A stretch of 64,000 nt of DNA from Boswellia sacra (lineage: Eukaryota > Streptophyta > Magnoliopsida > Sapindales > Burseraceae): assembly GCA_013180625.2 (NCBI GenBank), contig SNVD02011117.1, forward strand, positions 186,001 to 250,000, given 5' to 3'. A model generated the notes under the pieces. The model searched no databases. It was given only the letters and a program-made list of their open reading frames with translations, and was not told the origin of the DNA. The translations under genes were made by a program, and so were the position numbers. How positions within the stretch are numbered: position 1 is the first letter of the stretch; each line of letters begins with the position of its first letter. Shown in pieces: positions 11,901 through 23,646 of the stretch.

Positions 11901-12741
11901 GCGCCCGTGTTGTGTCGTAAACTCACAATGAAACGTAGACGTGACGTAGGCCACAAACTGCTTTGCTGTACGACCCGTAATGATGCAAATGCTGTAAATG
12001 CATGGAACTTGTGGGGACCACGTACACGTATTGGCATTTTCGATATTTTTTCGTAATTTTAAAAGAAAATTGTTTCGAGGCTTTTTTTTTTTTTTTTTTT
12101 AAATGTGATCCCAAGGACTGCGTAACTGTAACCCTCTCTGGCTCCTGTGCCTGAATCTCCCTCCAACAGCAACCACTACAGTAGCATTTTAACAATTTTA
12201 TCCAAAGTTTTCTTTCTAATTCCACAATTACCCTCCCAATTACATTTAAATCAATTTTTGTTAGATTTTATTTTAATCGAATAACATAACAATAGAGTAT
12301 ATGGTTGACATAAACTAGAAGATGGACCAAGTGCCGGCCCCTAAATTGAAACGACTAACATAAAGCAAAATTTAGGAGCTGGCATGGCCACAATTTATTT
12401 TATTAGTTGTTACCGGGGAACCTTTATTAATTATATGATTTGTTGGTGTGCTTGAAATGAGAGGAGAATTGAGAAAAAGATATCCTTCGGGCCTGGGTAG
12501 ATGGGGAGATCACATCTTTAATATGAAATTTTTGTGTGTTATCCTTTCTTTTCTGCTCAATTAAAGTGGTGCATAAAGATATAAAAATGATACGAATGTT
12601 ATCCATGATTGTGAAATTGTCTTCATAAAGTGGCATTAACTATAAAGTTTCTCAAATTATTTGGATAGAAAGCTTGAATAATTGAAGATTTTGATCATGG
12701 CATTGGCTCATGTTGCCATTAAGGGCAACAAATTACAACAA
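8980..12741. other. Long gene-poor stretch with two GC-richer islands
   Basis: No coding gene is supported over ~3.7 kb. Most is AT-rich. Two islands stand out: ~10290-10930, GC-richer and with G-boxes, and ~11825-12240, which also contains a poly-T run near 12083. Short minus-strand frames at 9470-9795, 10053-10262, 10494-10742 and 11923-12225 have no recognisable domain. The islands could be first exons or promoters of non-coding transcripts, or worn transposons. Confidence 0.4.
10822..10855. promoter_or_regulatory. Paired G-box / ABRE-like motifs
   Basis: Two CACGTG cores 25 bases apart: a fully palindromic GCCACGTGGC (10822-10831) and ACACGTGG with its core at 10849-10854. A further CACGTG lies near 10368. 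Such pairs form bZIP and bHLH binding sites and ABA-response modules in plants. No gene start is recognisable nearby, so a regulatory role is inference only. Confidence 0.4.
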
Positions 12742-13595
12742 CAATTTCAATCTTTTTTTTAAGGGAAAAACTCAAAAAATAGACACAATTAGGGCTCTTA
12801 ATTTAATTTAAACATATTCCGAAAAATTTTCATGTCATAGACACTTTCTTGATAAACAGACTCAAATACTCTTTGAAATTTAATTTATTCCTAAACTCTT
12901 TATTTTCCTCTTTCCTTCGCGTACCTCTTCCTATTTCCATAACAGTGTCATATTTTCATACCCGTCTGTTGTTGTTCAGCTTTCACTATCTCTCGACATC
13001 GTCGAAAACACAGTCCGAAATGCAGCAAGAACAACGAGAAACTTATTCTGTATTTGGGGATTTGGGGTAGATTTTAGGGATTTTGAATTTAAGGATTTGA
13101 GTTTGGGTTTGTATTTTATATTTTTTTATGTGTTTGTGGGGGCTAAATGAAGTGTTATTTAGTTATTTTTTGATTTGATGTGTGTAAAAATAGTGAAAAT
13201 CGATGCATTTTATCGTGATGAAGAAGACACTCGACGTGTCGAGTCCTATCGGATGCTTCAATCGACGCTCGATATCATCGTCGATATTCACTTGACACTA
13301 GACATAACGTGTCGAGTCTTGTCGGATGTACGGATCGATACTCGATATAACGTATCGAGTGAACACCGACGATGATATCAAGTGTCGGTTGAAACATCCG
13401 ACATAACTCGACATGTCAAGTGTCCTCTTCGTCTCGAAGAAACGCGTCTTTTTTTTTAAAGTTTGAGTTTCAAAGGATATTTTAGTCATTTTTTTAAGAA
13501 AGTGTCTATGGCATAAAAATTTTTTAGGATGTGTATAAATTTCATTTAAGGCCTCTAATTTTATATATTTTTTCAATTTTTTCGATTTGAAATTG
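12742..13595. mobile_element. Foldback element with TCGA-rich palindromic core, about 0.85 kb
   Basis: Outer arms of ~130 bases match in inverted orientation: CATAGACACTTTCTT at ~12836-12850 on the left faces AAGAAAGTGTCTATG at ~13497-13511 on the right, with matching sequence outward to CAATTTC (12742) and GAAATTG (13589-13595). An inner pair also matches: GAAGACACTCGACGTGTCGA at ~13222 faces a right copy ending near 13440 with TGTCAAGTGTCCTCTTC. The middle holds a third related module around 13305-13360. No coding frame is convincing. It resembles a non-autonomous DNA transposon with long inverted repeats; superfamily uncertain, ends approximate. Confidence 0.75.
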
Positions 13596-13907
13596 CTTAA
13601 TCAATCCAATGCCACTTAGTTAACTACCGGTCAAACCTATAAATTCACACAACAAAAAATGGTGACATTAACCTAAATCACGAAATTAGGACCGTTAAGA
13701 GAACTATTATCTTGAAAGTTTAAACTTATAAGTACAATGGAGTATGTTTTAAAGTCTTTACCCATAAAAAAAGAGTTGTAGGAGGGCTAAGGAGACAATA
13801 AGAAACCGGTAGAGTTGGCAATGTCTATATCTTGTCTTGAGTAACTAAAAAATGAGAGGTCAATTTCAAGTTTTCAATTGCCAAAACCCAGAAACCATTT
13901 TCCAATT
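13596..13907. other. Intergenic, upstream of the membrane-protein gene
   Basis: AT-rich sequence with no recognisable gene, leading into the TATA element of the next gene. Confidence 0.4.
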
Positions 13908-13915
13908 TATAAAAG
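13908..13915 (+). promoter_or_regulatory. Probable TATA box of the 14297 gene
   Basis: TATAAAAG lies ~390 bases before the ATG and is followed by a GA-dinucleotide run (13933-13949), a common arrangement at plant transcription starts. The distance would give a 5' UTR of ~350 bases, rich in CT tracts, as seen. The start site itself is inferred. Confidence 0.45.
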
Positions 13916-14296
13916 GAAAGACGACAAGATATAGAGAGAGAGAGAGAGGAAAATAAAAAAAGATTTCTAGAAAAATTAAAACAAAAAAAAACTCTCCAAA
14001 TTCCAAAGCTCTTTTCTTTTTTTTTAAACCCCCTCCGGGTGCACTTCTTCTGTTTGTAAAGATAGCTCAAGCTCGCGCACACCCTCTGCTCTGTTTCTGT
14101 CTCTCGGTTTCGCTTTTGGCAAGCTTGAATAAGCTGAGACAACAAGCTTCGGTAGAAGTGTAAAAGCCTCAAATACCGCTACAACTTTAACGCTTGAACA
14201 CACACAAGTCTGTTTCTCTTTTATCTTTTGCACTGCCATGAACAGGAGGGCGCAACGGCACACGTAATGAAGTGAACTAAAATTTGGCTACTAGAA

Positions 14297-17200
14297 ATGG
14301 GATTGGGAGGAGGCGGAGATAGCTACAGTGCATGGCCTCCAATAGGAGCACCATTGAACAACGTGCAAAGAGAAGAGCACTGGAGACACTTCGACAACTC
14401 GGTTAATGCTGTGTCCTTTGGTTTCGTTGCTACTGCCATTCTCATCTCCATGTTCTTGGTCATGGCCATTTTTGAAAGATTCCTCAGACCCACCTCACCA
14501 ACCAGCGATCGTGCGCACGCTGATCTCGAGTCCCAGTTGGGGTTCAATCTCAAGCTTGGCTTCCCCTCACCAAAAGTAAGTTTACATTTCTGGGTGCTGC
14601 TCAAGTTTGCCTCTTTAGTTGTAAAAATATTGGCTTTTCCTTTTTTTCTTTTTGTTTTTCTCTTCCAGCAAAGTAACGTCAGTGACTCATTTGATCCATT
14701 TTGGCAAATGGTTGTTTTGGTTTCTGGGTTGTGTTTAAATTTGTGTTTAAAGCATGCAAATGTTTGATTTTTGCTATTCTTTTTCTCGTTTTGATTTTTG
14801 AGAGAAATGTGGTTCCTTCCTTTTGTTCTTTTTGACAGTTTAGTTGGTTATTTTGATTTTTTGCAAATAGTGATGATTATAGTTCTGACAAAAAGTTATG
14901 AGATATTTTGGCAAATTTATATCATTAATGCTTGTTAGTTGTTAATGTTAAAATTTGTTAGTTTCAGGGGTTTCAGGCTTTTTATCTGCATAGTTTCGGT
15001 TTCACATTGTTGACACCGGATCTTTGGCATTTATTAAACATCTTTTCTGAGTGCATATTCATCATTTCCCCGTGGTCGTGCTTCTCCTGTTATTTAGTAT
15101 TTTAGCTTTAGCTTCCCCTGTTTCGTTAATTCTAGTTCTCTTCCTCACCAAATTAGCATTCACAACAGAGGTATCTCATCACATGGATGATTATAGACAG
15201 GTGAACAAGAGGCATCTCATCCATCTTATTGAACCTTTTCTCTTTGGTTATACGCTCCATCCTTTTTGGACTATTGATAATGTATTATGCAAAGTTTGGC
15301 ATCGTATGACACAGCTTGCTCTCTTTCAACTGGGCTTTAGAGAAGTGGCGTTTGTTTGTGTTCTCGTTTCCAGGACTGAAGTTTTAATCCAGTGTCGAAA
15401 AGCGAATATTTCCAAGGCAGAATGGTCTGAGTAACTTAGTAAATTTTCTTTCTTGAGTTGTGTTTGCACCGCCTAGTCAATTTCCATCATTTAAGAATTG
15501 CAGTTTGTAGTTATGGTTATTGGCCAATGCTCTTTCCACAAGGTTGTCTGTTGAATGTTTGGTGCCAAACCAATGAGTCATAGGACTAGTTGTACTTCTT
15601 AGTTTTTAGACCCACCACTTTACATGGTGGCTATAAGTCTCATCAGCAGTCACTAGGTTGCTCTCGCATGCCCGCCCAGGGCTGCAGACAAGTTCTCCTA
15701 GTGGGGAAGTCATTGTCTTCTTAATTTTCCAATTAGCTGTGCATCTAACTAGATTTGTTGAGCAAAGAAGACTATTGGATTAGATATTTGTGTTATGTGA
15801 TTATGTTCTTATGGATATAACAATTCTATAAAAGATAAACCATCTGAATACAGGCTAATATGTTTTTGTTTTGGAGGATCCAATGAGTGGTCCTGCGTGA
15901 TGCAACACATCTTGGTCTACCATGTGCCATACCTTTTAAGAAACAGCAAGCCCCACCTACCGATCCAACCTTACTGTTTAATATGAGGCTAGCTTTACTG
16001 TGGGGTCTTAAAGCTAAAGGGAAATTTACCAATTTTATGAATTAATCAAATGCTTATCAGTCATCTCTTTACTATAAAATTATTTAGATCTGGAAGCTTG
16101 GGGAAAGTTTCCTGTTTAGATAATTTAAATTACATGGCCACACTGATTCTCAGTTTTTAGGGATGCCTACAAGATCCATCTGCTGATAGGTCTAAATCAT
16201 TTAACATGCCACACTTAGTGTGATGTTCTGCTTTAAGATCCTCGTCTAATGCTCTCTCAACTAAGACAGGGAGTTCCCTAAAAGTATTCATGGATATTGG
16301 TTAAGGGACGCTGCATTTTTTCCAGTCGGGTGTTAGAAGCTTACTATTAATTTCATTTGTGGACCATTTTTCTTCAAAGAGATTGGCTTCACCATGTGAA
16401 CTACCAAAAGAAAGTTGGTTGATTTGATGTGCAGAAACCTATAGTTCCAATGGCTATTTGAAAATTTTCAAGAAAAAGCACAAAGTTGCTATGTGTGGTT
16501 ATTTACCTAAATTATTACTATATAATGAAGGTTATATGAGACCATACATAACATTAAAGGTGGAGTACCTTTTCAACTGAATAGTCTAGCATGCCCAAGC
16601 CAACAACTGGACAGAGTCTAGTTTATTAATGCAGTGTTCTTACCGTTATTAGGTTTTAATTAATTTGAACCATTATGAAAGGAAGTCATAAATTCTGCTT
16701 ATTTTAGTTTTATTGTCTTACATCATTAAATATTGCTTGTTTCTCTGGACCATTTATATGCCATCCATTATTTAATAGCATTTGTGCTCTGTAGTTGGGA
16801 TAATGTTGTTTCCATGTCTCTAAAGTAAAAAATGCAAAGGAAAAGTAAAGAAGGCAACATTGAAACACTACCATGTGCTTCGGAATCATCTATAATTTTG
16901 CTTGTTTTGTTTTGTTTTTGCCTCCTTGTATTCTTTTATGTTATCATCCCAGGAGCCTTTCTAATGAGATGATCCTAAAGCCTGTGAGTGGTGGATCATA
17001 AAGAGATTATATTTAATGCAATTTTTAAGGATTGGTGAACGGCGCAAGTCAGTGCCTTAATATGTCAGCTTCCCATGGCTCACGAGGAAGAGTTATGCAA
17101 TTGTTTGGCTAGGAAACTCTTTCCTCTTCTTCAATTCACAAAATCTAGTGCTTTTCTGAAAGCTCAGGGTGAATTTGCCTGGAAGTTGAATATATAGTCA

Positions 17201-18357
17201 TGATATGGATAGAGAATTTTATTTTGTTTTCTTAGAAAAAAGCAGATTTAGTATATTTGTTCTTAATAATATATTTATGTAAACTGATTGTCTCTTTGGT
17301 TTATGAGCTGCACTAGGAGCTTATCTGATTCTGCTTCCCATTGATCAGACTGCACCTCCCTCGTTCAAATATATGTCATCTGTGTATTTCTTTAGAAGTC
17401 GGTTGGTGAGCTAAATGCTTCATCCATTTAACTCCTTAAGTTTCAGTTGCCTGCGAAATTCTACTCTTTTGTGGTGGCTATCTATTTCTTGCAGAATTAT
17501 AATGAAACCATGAACTGTGTAGCCTGGAGTGTTTTTTAAAAAAATTAAAAAAAGAAAAAATTGCTGGGATTTACAAGCAAATATGGCTTATAAGTAACTT
17601 CATATGTAACTTTCAGCATAAGATTATTGAAAAGCTGGTTGTGAAGGAAAAAAAAAATTGTTATCTTTTCCTTCTCTTAGCTACGTGCTTGTGTGACTTC
17701 TACATTCTCTTGCATGCATGATTAGTTATGCTTATACGTTTTCTTGCCTCTTCTCTTTCACTTGTTAATGCTATCATGAGTAATCTTTTTGTTAGCTATT
17801 GAGTGATGCTATCATGGTTCCATCATAAAATTAATATCAATATTTTGGCTGATATATGTGTTTTTTATATTGACTATAAATATCGGCTATGCTACCCACT
17901 AGAAATTAAAATGAAAAAGAAGAGAATAGTCATTCTGGCAGGGGAATGCCCTAGCTTCTGGTTTACTAATTTGCAAATCGCAACATCTCATTTAAGTTTC
18001 ACCCCTCAGTTATATTTGTAGATGCAGAATGAGTTGCCACTGGTTTCATATTGTGTTTTTAACTTCCACATTTTCCTGATGCTGTTTAAAAGATAGCATT
18101 ATGATTCTCATTTTCAAGTTTGGAACTGAAAGTTCGATCATGTTAACTTATCTATTACTTCATTTATGCAGATGACCATATATGCGAATGGTGTTTCTGT
18201 ACTGATGCCTGGAGATAATATTCCTACATTCATTGCACATCCCGCTCCCGTGGCTTGTCCACCCGAACGCATTTCATGGCCACACCATCAGCATGACACA
18301 TTGCCCAATCCTGTCTCTAACTCCAGTTCGAACTCAAGCTCTATACGAGAAGACTAA
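14297..18357 (+). CDS. Plant single-pass membrane protein, two exons (14297-14575, 18172-18357)
   Basis: Exon 1 encodes 93 residues from ATG to the donor at GTAAG (14576); exon 2 starts after TGCAG at 18171 and encodes 61 residues to TAA at 18355-18357, giving 154 aa. The N-terminus is Gly-rich (MGLGGGGDSYSAWPPIG), then comes one hydrophobic segment of ~22 residues at ~40-62 (AVSFGFVATAILISMFLVMA within it), then a cytosolic or lumenal tail. Exon 2 contains VSVLMPGDNIPTFIAHPAPV and CPPERISWP, a Pro-rich signature I recall from conserved but uncharacterised plant membrane proteins, and ends in a Ser/Asn-rich tail. The function is not known to me. The intron is unusually long (3,596 bases) and shows no nested gene that I recognise; frames at 15051-15434 and 15826-16032 look like chance. 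Confidence 0.75.
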
Positions 18358-18433
18358 AGCACTGAAAAGATTGTGTGTTACATCAACCCATATTCCTGAT
18401 AAATCAGCAAAATCATTAATGAAGATGCAGAAG

Positions 18434-18497
18434 TAAGCATGTTGGATATGCATTAAGGGTTGCGTTAAGCATGTTGGAAATGCATTAGGGGTTGCGT
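18434..18497. repeat. Tandem duplication, 32-bp unit x2
   Basis: Two adjacent copies starting TAAGCATGTTGGA and ending GGGTTGCGT, differing at two positions. It sits just after the coding region of the membrane-protein gene, probably in its 3' UTR. Confidence 0.9.
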
Positions 18498-19930
18498 TTT
18501 TTCAACATCTTTTACCTTTGTGCTATTTATGCTGTATATAGCATTAGTTCTTGATGGGTGGTAGGCTGGTTTTGGCATGTCTGAAACCCCCATAGGTGTA
18601 GCAGACCTAGCTTCCACTCTGATTCACCTGGCCATATATTCCACATCTAATGTTCAAAAATTTTCCGATATGTAGATCCTTAAAGATGGTCTGCATTGCC
18701 ATCAATGGATCATTCTACCTGTAAAAAGTTAAAAAAAAAAAAAAAAAAGAATATAATTGTTTTTCAATTAATTACAGTTGTGGCATGTTGAACAAAATGC
18801 AGAAGAAACAAATTTGAACCCTCCCTTTGTTAAGTGGATTATATTCTTCCAGGTTGGACTTAAGTTGGAGTTCTTGACTTCATTCTCCATGCAATGATAT
18901 GCTTAATTAGAAGATTATTACTTTATAGCATACTTGAATGATTATAATTTCCTGTGAAAATGATGTTAAAGAGTACATCTAAGTGTGAAATCAAGTGAAG
19001 GCCAAAAGTGGACCAACCACTTCCTCCTGCAAAAGGTGCATGCTTGTTACTGCTTAAGAATACTTCTTTAGAAAAAAGTAACGGTGAGCAAATGCAGACT
19101 AGCAATGATTCAATGAAACTATAAAGTTGATTTTAATGATATAACAATGATTTCTTAGTAACATGCTTATGAAATAGGAGATCAGTATTCAGTTGAATAC
19201 CAGTTGTTACTTTCTTGACCATACAGCAACAATTGCTTTGGGCCTATGCTGCTTCATTGGCTTGCCTCCAAGTCCTTGCTATAATGCTTGGGAAAAGTCT
19301 AAGCATTCCGGACACAGCAATGAGAGTGACCAGGCATACATGCGCTCATGCATAGAAGAATTTCTCACAATAAATGTATCCAATATGCATTTGCTTGATC
19401 GCACAACAATCAAGTTGATGGCATAACTATCAGGAACGTGCCAAACAACATGAAAACTTAACATGCTTCTTGTTTTTTCCATTGTAAAACCACAAGTCGG
19501 TAAGCTACTCCTTCGTAGTTCATTCTTAACAGTTGATATTCGACAAGGAGTCCAAAGGCCCGTAGCAACATTAGTGACCCAGTAGTGCATTATGTAAATC
19601 CCATTGTTGCCAATCTCGAACATGGGCATACATATGAGAGCGATTGTGTTCGTATTTAGTGGACATGAAAAGTCGGGTCTATTGTGTCATGTCCCTCGAG
19701 GCTCTAGCACACTGAAAAAATTTTATCTAATCCAACACATGACAAATCTTACCTTATTCATTATATAATTATCTCCTGAAAAGCCATAGATATAGATAAA
19801 TAAGATGCCCATTAAAAGCTTGCAGCAATCTCAAGGAATAAAATGTGATGAGGTGAGGCCAAGAACTCAAGATTGGGAAGTGCCTCTTACTCTTTATAGT
19901 ATTTTCTAGTCGTGGATACCCCAGTGGGGC

Positions 19931-19952
19931 TATAATATAATATAATATAATA
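19931..19952. repeat. TATAA microsatellite
   Basis: About four copies of the five-base unit TATAA. Simple-sequence repeat with no other signal around it. Confidence 0.85.
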
Positions 19953-21063
19953 CAGCTCTGAAGCCCCCATTCTCTTGACCCTTAAAGTAAAGTCCATATT
20001 AGACAGTCCAAACTAAAAATTCAAGCCCAAACATAAGGATTCTTGGAAAACCAACAATGATAGGATGAAGAGCATTGTCATTTGAGCCTCTCAAAATCAC
20101 TTTTTAAAACCTAATTTTAATTAAAAATGGAGTAAAAGTATCTTTAAACTGTAAAATGACTAAAAAAGATATAGACAATTATAAGTATACCAACTGTAAT
20201 ATTTTAATAATTATTTGATCTAAATTTTTTACTTTTAGCTATTCATACACCTAATTTGAAATTAATCTTTTTGGTTTATAGAATGATTTTGAAATGATTA
20301 ATGATAAATTCAAGTACTATAATTACAATCATGATAAATAAATTATTATTTTAATTTTAATACACATTTTTCTTAATGACTTTTGCTCAATCACTACGAA
20401 CTGAACATTTTCATTTTATTCAATTCAAAATAATCGAACAAGTAAGTCTTATATGTATTTAAATAAGTTTATTGTTTATATGAATATGATTGAGTACACT
20501 TCATGAAAACCTTAGAAAAAAATATAAAGCTTTAATATATGTTTACCTCATAAAAGAGTAAAACCCTAAATAAATAATTAGGTAAATAGCTTATGAGTTC
20601 TGAAGAAAAAAGATATCTGAAATGATTTTGAAGAAGAAAATTCTAAGAAAAATTTACTAAACTATGAGTTGATAAGTTTATGACAATAAATTGTTAGCTG
20701 TATAGATAAATTTTATTTTAAGATAAGTAAAAAGGGTAAATTTGTTATTATATAAAAATATTTATAAATTATAATTTTTAGTTAAAGTGGGTTTAGAAAG
20801 AGATTTTAAGGGGCACAAATATCAATTCTCCTAGCCAAATTATAGCCAATATGTAACACAAAAGGGGCCTCGAAATAAATGTTTTCTAGTCTATAATAAA
20901 AAAACTTTAAAAGCGTTTTTAATATATATTTCACATATAGTGTCCATTTAGTACAAAGAATTGTTTCTAATTTAAGGCTAGTTTCCACTTTGATGAATAT
21001 TTAGTTTGTTAACTTCAGCATCAAAGTCAATGATAAAAACCGTCAAAAGACTCAAAACCATCA

Positions 21064-21171
21064 ATGTTTCTCCTAATTGCTTTTCTTGTTTTGCTGTTAC
21101 CAGCACAATGTGTTGCCGCTGAGCAGATAGAAATTTCAAAACCAGTACTGTTCCATTCCGCAGCAGTTTAA
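21064..21171 (+). pseudogene. Possible relic of a secreted protein gene (35-codon frame)
   Basis: ATG opens a 35-codon frame whose first 19 residues look like a textbook signal peptide: MFLLIAFLVLLLPAQCVAA, a leucine-rich core with Ala-X-Ala-like cleavage context. It then reads EQIEISKPVLFHSAAV and stops at TAA. Reading on in the same frame gives 22 more plausible residues (EPIRLPHVVIDVSANFVHQQ and two more) before TGA. This looks like the 5' end of a decayed gene, or the first exon of a gene I cannot complete. The family is not recognised. The composition is less AT-rich than the flanks, which supports former coding use. Confidence 0.3.
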
Positions 21172-22734
21172 GAACCCATCCGGCTCCCCCATGTAGTTAT
21201 CGATGTTAGTGCAAATTTTGTGCACCAACAGCTTCAATGAAGCTCCCACATTGACCTTGCAATCTCCAAGTCTTATCAACACCATAATCTCAAATTTTGA
21301 ACTTTGAAAATTGAAAGTTGAAACATTCCTTCTATGTTAATTGATAACTTTGTTGCCTGAAAGGGACGACCAAAGGAACAGTCCAAATTTACTGTACTCA
21401 GCTGTAACGGCTAATTATTATATATAAAAAAAAAAAATTAGGACCACTATATGTTGTCCTTAATAACCAACGGCTCACAAATGGGTTTCCCTCCATCTCA
21501 CTCCAAATTTCAATTGGTCTTCCAAAATAATATTTTTGTATTATCTTCAATAAAAGCAGTTTGGGAATTTGTTTTTAGTATCATATAATATGTTTCAGAG
21601 AATCAAACGTATCTTCTAGTTCATTTTCTGTTGTTCAATTGAAAGGTGTAAAGCTACTTTTCAAATGCTAATTTCTAAAACAAATTAACAGTAACTGTTA
21701 CTTCAAAATAGAAGCAAAGCTTTTTTGTGAATGATCGATGTTTCCACAACGTTTACCATAAAACACTTTCAAATACAATACGACATATTAAATGATGTAT
21801 ACGTGACAATTGACATACAAATATTTGAAACTATCAAATGTGGCTTTGCTTTAAGCCTGTAACTTGTAAGAAAGTTCACATTTTCTTTCCATAGAAGAGA
21901 AAGAAGCATAAGAAAAGAAATGTAAACATTTTGTTTAATAAAGTTACATTTTAGCTATAATTAATAATGCTTTTGTCCAATCTCTTTTAAGATTATGGAA
22001 GCCAGCTATAATTATACACAAAGTTAGAGACATTGAAAATTATGATATGACCCCTTTTGGGGGTTTGAAAGTTTTGCTCATTTTGCCATGAAAGGCAAAT
22101 TTTAATCTTTCATTCATTCAAGTCAAACGCCTCGTGTTCCTCCTTCCAGTATAAATTTACAAACAATATCATAAAAATACAAAAGCTGAATCTCAAAAAG
22201 CTCTGCAAATAATGACACGCCTAAGATCATAGTTTCCAGGATCCTGAAGAGTGCAGCCCTGAAAATCTTGGCTTACCAGTACTACACCTTGGTCCATACC
22301 ACTGGTTAAAACGCCTTAACTAGTATCAGAAATAATGTGCAGACTTCGCTCTCCGATTTTACAATTTCTGTCTTTCAGTTTCACTTTAAAAATAACTGAA
22401 CAGAGAAAACTACAGTAAAGAAGGTAAAATGCAATCTTTTCCCAGTGGTACAAGGCACCCCACTCGCTCTCCCTGCATGATTTTGCAGACAAAAAGCTAA
22501 GCAAATGAATAATCCTGATACTGAAAAACATACCAATTAATACCATTACGTGTCCAAGTTTCCAAACCCATTAATGAATGCAGCCGCTCCGAATTTTGCT
22601 TTTACTTAATATATTCACATAAAAGAAAATCCAAAAAGAAAGACGATTAACTACAAGAATTAAAGTAGTAGATAGAACTGATTATTAGTTCTTGCTATCA
22701 AACCGCAACATCTGCAAGAACTTTTTTTTTTTAA
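21172..22734. other. Gene-poor AT-rich stretch and 3' flank of the MGCC gene
   Basis: No gene is supported. The right-hand ~500 bases probably include the 3' UTR of the minus-strand gene that ends at 22735. Confidence 0.4.
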
Positions 22735-23646
22735 TTACAAAAAGATGAAACATTCCAGGGACACAAGTGGGTTTTCAAGCGACTCATTCGTACTAGAATT
22801 GTTGCTGTTGTTGTTGTTGTTGTTGTTGTTACTATGTTGCCACCTACCCTCCATTTTCCTGAGATTGTTATTACTGCTGCCACTTTCAGCCGGGTCTGTT
22901 TTGACCCGACCCGGAGACATGTTTGTCCTTCTGGCAGATGGGCTACGGCCCATTGCGGCAGATCTAGTTGTCGCCGGCGACCTGGACCGTCTCCCGGAGC
23001 TTTCACCTGGGTCCCTCCTTTCTCTCCTCGTTGCTTGAATCGCTTCTTCTCTTCTGCTCTGAACCAACCTCACGTTGCCATTGTTTCTTCGACCCGGTGA
23101 TTGTTCGGGTCTTCGAGTTGGAGACTGAGCCACTACGCGGTCCCTTTTGGCTACATAATCTCGGTTCCTTTGTGGCGGCAACCTCGCTGGAGATCTGCTC
23201 ACTCTCTGTCGTCTCACTTCTTGCTCCACCTCGTTGTCTCTCTTGTCAGTTGTGGTTGACACGCTCTCGCTCAAGCTCAAGCTGAAAATCTCTGACACTT
23301 CCGACATCACTTCTTCATTATTCCCATTCAAGTCTTGTTTCTTCTCCACCTTCTCGCTCTTCTTCATCTTCTCCTCCTCCTCGTTTTCTTGGATCTTGGC
23401 GAAAAATGCAGGCTTGGTTTCTTCCACTTCTTCTTGCTTCACCTTCGGAGCAATATTCGGCTCTTGTTTCGGTTTCGGAGTTTCGGAGAGAACTTCTTTC
23501 ACTGTTTCTTCCTCTGCCGAAGGCGGCGGTGCTCTACTCTCATGGCTGATACCTCTCAGCTTAGAAGCTTCCTTAGATCCTCCCACGTTCAAAAGCTGCT
23601 TTTCCCTCGATTTCGGAGTTGCTTCACTGCTTACACAACAACCCAT
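22735..23646 (-). CDS. MGCC-type lipidated, low-complexity plant protein (303 aa)
   Basis: An intronless frame on the minus strand. I place the start at 23646, where translation begins MGCCVSSEATPKSREKQ: Gly2 is an N-myristoylation site and Cys3/Cys4 are likely S-acylation sites, so plasma-membrane anchoring is inferred. An acidic, Lys/Glu-rich middle (~40-125) precedes SEVSEIFSLSLSESVSTTT (~118-136), then a basic Arg/Ser-Pro region with repeated SRSP, SPTRRP and SPGRR motifs (~150-255). A polyasparagine run follows, made by a GTT/AAC microsatellite at ~22801-22830, and the C-terminus is ESLENPLVSLECFIFL. The conserved two ends and disordered middle match a plant family I recall as uncharacterised, often annotated as Ser/Arg-repetitive or hydroxyproline-rich. 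The function is unknown. Plus-strand frames across the gene are antisense shadows. Confidence 0.75.
   Translation of the reverse strand: MGCCVSSEATPKSREKQLLNVGGSKEASKLRGISHESRAPPPSAEEETVKEVLSETPKPKQEPNIAPKVKQEEVEETKPAFFAKIQENEEEEKMKKSEKVEKKQDLNGNNEEVMSEVSEIFSLSLSESVSTTTDKRDNEVEQEVRRQRVSRSPARLPPQRNRDYVAKRDRVVAQSPTRRPEQSPGRRNNGNVRLVQSRREEAIQATRRERRDPGESSGRRSRSPATTRSAAMGRSPSARRTNMSPGRVKTDPAESGSSNNNLRKMEGRWQHSNNNNNNNNSNNSSTNESLENPLVSLECFIFL

Larger units (their letters stand above)
18358..21063. other. 3' UTR and gene-poor stretch
   Basis: Starts with the 3' UTR of the membrane-protein gene, including a 32-bp tandem duplication and a poly-A run (~18731-18749). The region near 19150-19700 has a 116-codon minus-strand frame (19279-19629) with no domain I recognise. 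From ~19740 the DNA is very AT-rich. A TATAA pentanucleotide repeat lies at 19931-19952. Confidence 0.4.

Noticed and set aside
19279..19629. 116-codon minus-strand frame
   Set aside because: No domain recognised and no splice partners found; a chance frame or worn repeat is likelier. A protein search would decide.
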